Program-made: the position numbers and the translations under genes
Assembly: GCA_018829455.1 (NCBI GenBank)
Contig: JAHJUB010000031.1
Span: 1-5,947 of the forward strand
Reading direction: 5' to 3'
Source of the DNA: Candidatus Omnitrophota bacterium
GTDB lineage: Bacteria; Ratteibacteria; UBA8468; MWAK01
Length of the DNA stretch: 5,947 bases
Shown here: in pieces, positions 1 to 4,874 of the stretch
Layout: each line of letters begins with the position of its first letter
Numbering within the stretch: position 1 is the stretch's first letter
The notes under the pieces: generated by a model
What the model saw: only the letters and a program-made list of their open reading frames with translations
Told to the model about the DNA's origin: nothing
The model's database searches: none

Positions 1-525
1 GATGCGCAGGGCGTTGTCCTGCCTGGAGTCGGCGCTTTTGACGCCGCGGTGCACAACCTGAAGGACGCCGGACTCTTTCCGGTTATATTTAATTACCTGA
101 AAAAAGACCTGCCTTTCCTGGGTATCTGCCTGGGTTTTCAACTTCTCTTTGCCGGAAGCGAAGAAGGCAGGGAAGCCGGGTTTGGAATTATGGAAGGTAA
201 GAACCAACGGTTTCCGGATACGGTAAAGGTCCCGCAGATCGGCTGGAACAGCGTTGCCTATACCCGGCCCAGTCCGCTCTTTTCCGGAATCCCGGAGGAT
301 TCGCAGTTCTATTTTGTCCATTCTTATTACGGAAAGAGCAAAGAAACCGAGATAGGCCGGACCGAATACGGCGTGCCTTTTACCGCGGCGCTCCAGAAAG
401 GGAATATCTTTGCCACCCAGTTTCACCCGGAGAAGAGCGGTGATTTGGGGCTGATGATGCTGGAGAATTTTGTGGAGTATATCGCCCCCTCACCTTTATC
501 CTCTCCCCCAAGGGGAGAGGTATAG
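1..525 (+). CDS. hisH: Imidazole glycerol phosphate synthase, glutaminase subunit HisH (5' end missing)
   Basis: This is the glutamine amidotransferase subunit of imidazole glycerol phosphate synthase. It hydrolyses glutamine and channels ammonia to HisF, which makes imidazole glycerol phosphate and AICAR in cytoplasmic histidine synthesis. The frame is open from base 1 and begins in the conserved LPGVGAF segment, so only about the first 35-40 residues are missing. The nucleophile motif GICLGFQLLF has its Cys at 127-129. The FHPEKSG motif has His at 424-426 and Glu at 430-432, completing the class I amidotransferase triad. The native protein would be expected to end near ENFVEY (about 480). 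Instead the last 13 or so residues (PSPLSSPPRGEV) are translated from palindromic element A, and the TAG stop (523-525) lies at the junction with element B. hisF is not visible. The assignment is firm; whether the C-terminal tail matters is unknown. Confidence 0.95.
   Translation, partial: DAQGVVLPGVGAFDAAVHNLKDAGLFPVIFNYLKKDLPFLGICLGFQLLFAGSEEGREAGFGIMEGKNQRFPDTVKVPQIGWNSVAYTRPSPLFSGIPEDSQFYFVHSYYGKSKETEIGRTEYGVPFTAALQKGNIFATQFHPEKSGDLGLMMLENFVEYIAPSPLSSPPRGEV
485..522 (+). repeat. Palindromic element A, copy 1 (right arm missing), at the 3' end of hisH
   Basis: The outer left arm ccccctcacc (485-494) and the inner hairpin cctctcccc/ggggagagg (500-508 and 512-520, 3-nt loop) match the other two copies. 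The right outer arm ggtgaggggg is absent; the sequence runs into TATAG and then element B. The copy is read in frame as the HisH tail and has the same orientation and frame, relative to the gene, as the mnmE copy. It is likely truncated by, or recombined with, element B. Confidence 0.85.
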
Positions 526-574
526 TAGGGGCGCCATTCATGGCGCCCGCGGGTCGGATGAATCCGACCCCTAC
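525..574 (+). repeat. Element B: two-hairpin repeat with closing stem in the guaA leader
   Basis: The outer arms gtagggg (525-531) and cccctac (568-574) are complementary and enclose two perfect hairpins. The first is gggcgcc/ggcgccc (529-535 and 542-548) with loop attcat; the second is gggtcgg/ccgaccc (551-557 and 564-570) with loop atgaat. The outer and inner stems share a few G and C bases, so they compete at the junction. The two 6-base loops are exact reverse complements, so a loop-loop contact is possible. The structure looks like a small non-autonomous mobile repeat. No second copy occurs in the window, so its repeat status rests on architecture and general resemblance to dispersed bacterial palindromes. 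Confidence 0.65.
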
Positions 575-582
575 AATTTTTT
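551..582 (+). terminator. Possible intrinsic terminator formed by the end of element B
   Basis: A GC-rich 7-bp hairpin (551-570) is followed by CTACAA and six T residues (577-582). If the outer stem of element B (525-531 with 568-574) forms instead, only AA separates it from the T tract. Either arrangement resembles a Rho-independent terminator for hisH. It sits 16 nt before the guaA start, so full termination would leave no room for a guaA promoter. Partial read-through, or no terminator function, is equally possible. Confidence 0.35.
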
Positions 583-598
583 GATACAAATAAAAACC

Positions 599-2128
599 AT
601 GGTAATCATCCTTGATTTTGGGTCGCAGTACACGCAATTGATTGCGCGGCGAGTCCGGGAAGCAAAAGTTTATTGTGAAATCCTGCCTTATAACGCCAGG
701 GTTTCCGCAATAAAATCACGCCATCCGCAAGCGCTCATAATCTCCGGAAGCCCTGCCAGCGTCTCCGAAGAAGGCCATCCGGACTGCGACCCCGGCATCT
801 TCTCCCTGGGAATCCCCATTTTGGGCATCTGCTACGGCATGCACCTCACCGCAAAAACCCTGGGCGGGGAAGTGAAGTCCGCCGGGAAGCGGGAATACGG
901 ACGGACCATCTTCGCCGCAAAAAAGCGCAACGACCTCTTCTTCGGCCTTCCGCCGCGCTTCACCACCTGGATGAGCCACGGCGATTACGTCAGCAGGATG
1001 CCGCCGGATTTTGAAGTAATCGGGTCCTCAAATAATTGCCCGGTGGCTGCCTTCCGCCATAAAAGCAAAAAAATATTCGGGGTGCAGTTCCACCCGGAAG
1101 TAAGCCACACGCCGAAAGGACCGGACATCTTCCACAACTTTCTCTTCCGCATCAGCCATCTCTCGCCGAACTGGACAATGGCTTCTTTCATTAAAAAAGA
1201 GAAAGAAGAAATTTGTAAAAAGGTTGGAGACGAGCAGGTAATCAGCGCGCTTTCCGGCGGGGTTGATTCCTCGGTTCTGTCGGTTTTGCTGCACGAAGCG
1301 CTCGGAGACCGGCTCAGGTGCATATTTGTGGATAACGGCCTGCTGCGCGCCGGCGAACGGGAAATGGTGGAAAAGACATTTCGAAAACATTTCCGGATGA
1401 ACCTGCTGGTAGTGGACGCTCAAAAACGTTTCCTGAAAAAACTCTCCGGAGTGATTGACCCGGAAAAGAAGCGCAAGATTATCGGCGAGGAATTTATCCG
1501 TATCTTTGAGGAAGAAGCCCGGAAGATCGGCCAGGTCAGATACCTGGCCCAGGGAACCCTTTACCCGGACTTGATTGAAAGCGTCTCCGTCTTTGGCGGG
1601 CCGACCTCCCGAATTAAGAGCCACCACAACGTCGGGGGCCTGCCGGAGAAGATGGAACTGGGCCTGATTGAACCCCTAAAATATCTATTCAAGGATGAGG
1701 TGCGGCTTCTGGGAAAGGAATTGGGTCTGCCTGAAGAAATTACCGGGCGGCATCCTTTTCCCGGGCCAGGCCTGGCGGTGCGTGTCCTGGGAGAAATTAC
1801 GAAAACGCGGCTTGATATTTTGCGTAAAGCAGACGAAATTTTTATTGCGGAAATAAGGGCCGCCAACTGGTACGACCGCATCTGGCAGGCCTTTGCGGTC
1901 CTTCTGCCAGTCAAGACCGTCGGCGTGATGGGCGACGCCCGCACCTACGAAAACGTGATTGCGCTCCGGGCCGTCTGCAGCGTTGACGGAATGACCGCGG
2001 ATTATACCGCCATTCCCCACCCCCTTTTGGGCAGGATTGCCAACCGGATTATCAATGAAGTGAAGGGCGTCAACCGGGTGGTCTATGATATCAGTTCCAA
2101 ACCGCCGGCGACCATTGAATATGAATAA
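599..2128 (+). CDS. guaA: GMP synthase (glutamine-hydrolysing) GuaA
   Basis: GuaA converts XMP, ATP and glutamine to GMP in the cytoplasm, the last step of de novo guanine nucleotide synthesis. The protein has 509 residues, normal for a single-chain GuaA. Residues 1-190 form the class I glutaminase: LDFGSQYTQLIARRVRE at the N-terminus, nucleophile Cys78 in GICYGM, and His165/Glu167 in FHPEVSHT. Residues about 195-385 form the ATP pyrophosphatase, with P-loop SGGVDS (219-224), FVDNGLLR, GTLYPDLIES and SHHNVGGLPE. The C-terminal dimerisation part carries HPFPGPGLAVRVLGE, GDARTYENVIALRAV, DGMTADY and KPPATIEYE. The ATG at 599 is chosen because MVIILDFGSQYTQ aligns with the family N-terminus; the frame stays open back to 470 only by reading through the repeats. 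No Shine-Dalgarno is visible. Oddity: residue 82 is His where the family almost always has Gln. guaA follows hisH by 73 bp of repeat and converges with mnmE. Confidence 0.97.
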   Translation: MVIILDFGSQYTQLIARRVREAKVYCEILPYNARVSAIKSRHPQALIISGSPASVSEEGHPDCDPGIFSLGIPILGICYGMHLTAKTLGGEVKSAGKREYGRTIFAAKKRNDLFFGLPPRFTTWMSHGDYVSRMPPDFEVIGSSNNCPVAAFRHKSKKIFGVQFHPEVSHTPKGPDIFHNFLFRISHLSPNWTMASFIKKEKEEICKKVGDEQVISALSGGVDSSVLSVLLHEALGDRLRCIFVDNGLLRAGEREMVEKTFRKHFRMNLLVVDAQKRFLKKLSGVIDPEKKRKIIGEEFIRIFEEEARKIGQVRYLAQGTLYPDLIESVSVFGGPTSRIKSHHNVGGLPEKMELGLIEPLKYLFKDEVRLLGKELGLPEEITGRHPFPGPGLAVRVLGEITKTRLDILRKADEIFIAEIRAANWYDRIWQAFAVLLPVKTVGVMGDARTYENVIALRAVCSVDGMTADYTAIPHPLLGRIANRIINEVKGVNRVVYDISSKPPATIEYE

Positions 2129-2141
2129 AGGTGAATTGGTA

Positions 2142-3548
2142 TTACTTCCCCAAACAGAAGCGGGAGAAGATTTGGTCCAGGATTTCTTCGCTTATCTGAC
2201 GGCCGGAAAGACGGCCGAGGTTGCCGGCGGCCCGCTTCAAGTCTGCGGCTACAAATTCCAGCGGCAGGCGTTCCTTCAGAGCGGCGGCTGTTTTCTGTAA
2301 ATCTGCAAACGCCTTTTTCAGAGCGGTCTCCTGTTCCAGGGCCAGGAAGACCGGGTCCTCGCCTCCGCGAAATACCTTTCCTTCGCTGATAAAACCAGCG
2401 ATCGTTTTCTCCAGTTTTTTTATGCCAAAGCCTTTGAGGGCGGAAATTTCAATGTGGGTGAATTTCCCCCTCACCCTTCCCTCTCCCCCGCGGGGAGAGG
2501 ATAAAGGTGAGGGGGACAATCTGTCCGGCAGGTCGGTCTTGTTGATTACCAGAATCGTTTTTCCCGGACTGACCTCAGCCAATAACTTTCTGTCTTCGGA
2601 TTGAAGCGGCTTACTCCGGTCCAGGACAAGCAAAATCAGGTCCGCGGCTTTCATCCAGGCCCGGCTGCGGGAAACGCCGGCTTCTTCAATCTTGTCTTTG
2701 GGTTGCCGGATACCGGCGGTGTCAATAATCTTCAACGGCCAGCCGGACACATTGACCATTTCCGATATTTCATCGCGGGTGGTGCCCGGAATATCGGTTA
2801 CAATCGCCCGTTCTTCCGCCAGGAGGATATTCAGGAGACTGCTCTTCCCGACGTTCGGCCGGCCCAGTATCGCCACCTTCAAACCTTCTTCCAGAATTTT
2901 GCCTTCTTCGGCGCCGGAGATAAACTCCTTTGCCTTCCGGCAAATTCCGGATATTCTTTTCTGATAAGAACTTCTGTTTCCCCTCGGCAATCCGTCTTCC
3001 GGAAATTCAATCTCGGCTTCTACTTCTGCTAAAAGAGCAAGAACCTTCTCCTCCAATTCCGCGACCTTCCGGGAGAGCCGGCCCTGCAACTGGTTCAAGG
3101 CGGCGGAAAGCCCGGTTTCGGTCCGGCTGTTGATGGCGGCCAGCGCCGCTTCGGCCTGGGCCAAATCTATCCGGCCGGAAAGAAAGGCGCGCTTGGTAAA
3201 CTCGCCTGGTTCGGCCAGCCGGCAGCCGGCCGAAATAAGCGCCCTTAAAACTCCCTTCAGCGGGACCAGTCCGCCGTGGCAGCCAATCTCCGCCATATCC
3301 TCCCGGGTGTAACTTCTGGGACTCTTCATTACCGTCAGGAGAACTTCGTCCCTAATTTGGCCGCCTTCCCGGATAAAGCCGTACTTGACCGTATGAGAGG
3401 GGAGTTGACTTAACTTTACCGACTGGCCCTTTTTGCCCCGGAAAAGCCGCTCCAGGAGTGGGTAGGTTTCGGGACCGGAGAGCCGGACAATTCCAATACC
3501 GCTGCGGCCCAGCGGAGTGGATATGGCGCAGATAGTGTCGTTTTTCAT
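2142..3548 (-). CDS. mnmE: tRNA modification GTPase MnmE (TrmE)
   Basis: MnmE works with MnmG to install carboxymethylaminomethyl (or aminomethyl) groups on U34 of certain tRNAs, using a methylene-tetrahydrofolate one-carbon unit and K+-dependent GTP hydrolysis. Residues 1-120 form the folate-binding dimerisation domain (ISTPLGRSGIGIVRLSG, then CHGG and AEPGEFTKRAFLSGRIDLAQAEA). A helical domain flanks the inserted G domain: G1 GRPNVGKS (229-236), G2 around GTTRDE (255-260), G3 DTAG (276-279), G4 NKTD (336-339), G5 ISAL (368-371). It ends FSRFCLGK, with the catalytic Cys465 of the CxGK motif intact. It is 468 residues long, slightly above the usual ~450-460. Residues 345-361 are encoded by palindromic element A and sit in the G4-G5 loop. 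The ATG at 3548 is about 14 nt from the predicted transcription start and has no clear Shine-Dalgarno. Its stop lies 13 bp from that of convergent guaA, with no terminator hairpin between them. Confidence 0.97.
   Translation of the reverse strand: MKNDTICAISTPLGRSGIGIVRLSGPETYPLLERLFRGKKGQSVKLSQLPSHTVKYGFIREGGQIRDEVLLTVMKSPRSYTREDMAEIGCHGGLVPLKGVLRALISAGCRLAEPGEFTKRAFLSGRIDLAQAEAALAAINSRTETGLSAALNQLQGRLSRKVAELEEKVLALLAEVEAEIEFPEDGLPRGNRSSYQKRISGICRKAKEFISGAEEGKILEEGLKVAILGRPNVGKSSLLNILLAEERAIVTDIPGTTRDEISEMVNVSGWPLKIIDTAGIRQPKDKIEEAGVSRSRAWMKAADLILLVLDRSKPLQSEDRKLLAEVSPGKTILVINKTDLPDRLSPSPLSSPRGGEGRVRGKFTHIEISALKGFGIKKLEKTIAGFISEGKVFRGGEDPVFLALEQETALKKAFADLQKTAAALKERLPLEFVAADLKRAAGNLGRLSGRQISEEILDQIFSRFCLGK
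2466..2515 (-). repeat. Palindromic element A, copy 2, in frame inside mnmE
   Basis: This complete 50-bp copy has outer arms ccccctcacc (2466-2475) and ggtgaggggg (2506-2515) and an inner hairpin cctctcccc/ggggagagg (2480-2488 and 2492-2500, 3-nt loop). Read on the mnmE strand it encodes SPSPLSSPRGGEGRVRG, nearly the HisH tail in the same frame. On the plus strand its sequence closely matches copy 3 in fmt. No convincing target-site duplication is seen at its flanks. Confidence 0.9.
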
Positions 3549-3561
3549 TTCAGGCGGTTAA

Positions 3562-3598
3562 GTTGTAAATCATATCAGGAAACAGAACAAAAAGTCAA
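3562..3598 (-). promoter_or_regulatory. Predicted sigma-70-type promoter of mnmE
   Basis: On the minus strand a TTGACT -35 box (3598 to 3593) is followed after 18 nt by TATGAT (3574 to 3569). Transcription would begin near 3562 and give a leader of about 14 nt before the mnmE ATG. Both hexamers are close to consensus, and the placement upstream of a well-defined gene supports it. Confidence 0.7.
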
Positions 3599-3615
3599 AG
3601 GCAAAATATTTTGAC
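3594..3615. other. Inverted repeat joining the two divergent -35 boxes
   Basis: GTCAAA (3594-3599) and TTTGAC (3610-3615) are perfect inverted copies separated by 10 bp, and a 10-bp perfect palindrome AAAATATTTT (3603-3612) overlaps the right half. The arms are largely the two opposed -35 boxes, so the symmetry may simply reflect divergent promoters. The A/T-rich core could also act as an upstream element or a regulator site for both genes. Confidence 0.35.
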
Positions 3616-3646
3616 GAGGAAAAGGAAAAACGTTAAAATATAAGGG
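3611..3646 (+). promoter_or_regulatory. Predicted sigma-70-type promoter of nagA-fmt
   Basis: TTGACG (3611-3616) is followed after exactly 17 nt by TAAAAT (3634-3639). The start of transcription would fall near 3646, about 16 nt before the nagA ATG at 3663. This argues against the in-frame TTG at 3648, which would then be essentially leaderless. Confidence 0.72.
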
Positions 3647-3662
3647 GTTGCGAAACAATAAA

Positions 3663-4874
3663 ATGCCAAACTATTTACTAATCAAAAACGGACGCCTCTT
3701 CAATTCCCCGAAAAAAGAAAATGTTGAGAACTACACTCGTCCCTGCCATACGCCGAAGAATAGAAGTGGGTTAGATGCTGGCAGGGTTGATATTTTGATA
3801 CGCGGCAAGACCATCGTCCGCATCGGAAAGATTAAAACCGATTCCGGAGGGTGCGAAGTCCTGGACGCGGCCGGACGCATCGTTGCGCCCGGTTTTATTG
3901 ATGTGCATATCCAGGGGGCCGGCGGCGCAAGCATTCTGGACGCCAACCGGAACGCGCTGGAAACCATCTCACAAACTCTTGCCCGGCTTGGCACAACCGG
4001 TTTTTTGGCCACCACCGTATTCAAACCAGGCGCCGAAAACCTTCCGGTCACCGTGGCGTCGGAAAAGACCGGCCAGAATTTGGGTGGCGCGAACCTGTTA
4101 GGAATTCACCTGGAAGGTCCGTTTATCTCTCTGGAAAAAAAAGGCGGAGTTCTGCCGGATTCTATCTGCAAGCCATCGCTGAAAATCTTAAAAGAGATAC
4201 AGCATCTAACCGGCAAAACCCTTAAAATGATGACTATCGCGCCGGAACTGACGGGTAATCTTGAAATTATCCGAAAATTAGTTGATTCCGGCACAATCGC
4301 TTCTTTCGGCCATTCCAGCGCTTCCTACGCGGAGACCTTATCGGGGATAGCAGCCGGAATCTCCCACGTGACCCATCTTTTTAACGCCATGCCGTCGATG
4401 CACCACCGGTCCCCGGGTCCGCTGCCGGCCATCTTGGAAAACAAGCGCGTAACCTGTCAGGTCATTACCGACGGGGTTCACCTCAACCCGGAAATCGTCA
4501 GATTCACCTTCAACATTCTCGGAGATTCCCGTTTTGTGACAATTTCCGACGGCGTGACTTCAACCGGCCTGCCGGACGGAACCTATCTTTACGACGGCGT
4601 CAAATACCGGTCAAAAGATGGCGCCGGCCGCCGCGATAAAGAAACCCTGGTCGGCACCACGCTCGGCTTAAACCAGCTGATTGGACGGCTGATGAAGTTC
4701 ACCGGCTGCACGTTTGCAGCCGCCGTAAAAACCGTAACCGAAAACCCGGCCCGGACCCTGGGCCTTGAAAAAAAGAAGGGCAGCCTGGCGATTGGAAAAG
4801 ACGCCGACATCGTAATTTTAAATCAGGACCTTTCGGTCTTTGCAACCATTGTAGAGGGTAAACGGTGCGCATAA
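3663..4874 (+). CDS. nagA: N-acetylglucosamine-6-phosphate deacetylase NagA
   Basis: NagA removes acetate from GlcNAc-6-phosphate to give glucosamine-6-phosphate, linking cell-wall or chitin-derived amino sugar recycling to central metabolism. It is a cytoplasmic amidohydrolase-fold enzyme. The 403-residue protein shows APGFIDVHIQGAGG (76-88), the metal ligand Glu151 in HLEGPFIS, His217 in FGHSSAS, His238 in HVTHLFNAM, the HHRSPG loop (247-252), DGVH (270-273) and the catalytic Asp296 in ISDGVTSTGLPDGTY. The C-terminus (NPARTLGLEKKKGSLAIGKDADIVIL) is typical of the family. Only one His occurs in the first metal motif (H82, Q84). The N-terminus has about 20 extra residues (around 18-41) between the first strands, rich in N, R and P and bracketed by an inverted repeat. 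The ATG is preferred to the upstream TTG (3648) because of the promoter position; AAGGGG (3642-3647) is too far upstream to be an ideal ribosome site. nagA overlaps fmt by 10 bp. Confidence 0.93.
   Translation: MPNYLLIKNGRLFNSPKKENVENYTRPCHTPKNRSGLDAGRVDILIRGKTIVRIGKIKTDSGGCEVLDAAGRIVAPGFIDVHIQGAGGASILDANRNALETISQTLARLGTTGFLATTVFKPGAENLPVTVASEKTGQNLGGANLLGIHLEGPFISLEKKGGVLPDSICKPSLKILKEIQHLTGKTLKMMTIAPELTGNLEIIRKLVDSGTIASFGHSSASYAETLSGIAAGISHVTHLFNAMPSMHHRSPGPLPAILENKRVTCQVITDGVHLNPEIVRFTFNILGDSRFVTISDGVTSTGLPDGTYLYDGVKYRSKDGAGRRDKETLVGTTLGLNQLIGRLMKFTGCTFAAAVKTVTENPARTLGLEKKKGSLAIGKDADIVILNQDLSVFATIVEGKRCA
3741..3786 (+). repeat. Inverted repeat bracketing an insertion in the nagA N-terminus
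   Basis: CCCTGCCA (3741-3748) and TGGCAGGG (3779-3786) are perfect 8-bp inverted copies separated by 30 bp. The segment encodes residues that look additional to the normal NagA N-terminus, and it uses AGA, AGG, AGT and TTA codons less typical of the neighbouring coding DNA. It may be another in-frame palindromic insertion, but only this copy is seen. Confidence 0.35.
4854..4858 (+). promoter_or_regulatory. Shine-Dalgarno for fmt
   Basis: GAGGG lies inside the nagA 3' end, six bases before the fmt GTG. It is the only well-spaced Shine-Dalgarno-like sequence at a gene start in this window, and it decides the fmt start. Confidence 0.6.

Noticed and set aside
525..574. tRNA or other structured RNA gene suggested by the multi-stem fold of element B
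   Set aside because: It is only 50 bases with two hairpins; there is no anticodon arm, T-loop GTTCRANNC box or CCA end.
470..598. N-terminal extension of guaA to an upstream ATG at 470
   Set aside because: The extra 43 residues are translated from hisH and the two repeats; the GuaA family N-terminus begins at the ATG at 599.
985..1627. Long open frames on the minus strand within guaA
   Set aside because: They lie wholly opposite a strongly conserved gene, show no recognisable motif and have no promoter or ribosome site that I can see.
2129..2141. Bidirectional terminator between guaA and mnmE
   Set aside because: The 13-bp gap has no inverted repeat or T run; any terminator must lie inside the opposing coding sequence and was not evident.
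2466..2515. mnmE and fmt as pseudogenes disrupted by insertions
   Set aside because: Both frames remain open and every catalytic and binding motif on each side of the insertion is intact.
2221..3312. Plus-strand open frames across the mnmE region
   Set aside because: They are opposite-strand shadows of mnmE; their products have low-complexity Pro/Ser/Arg-rich composition and no family features.
3648..3662. TTG at 3648 as the nagA start
   Set aside because: It would lie about 2 nt from the predicted transcription start with no spacing from the G-rich stretch; the ATG five codons later fits the family N-terminus equally well.
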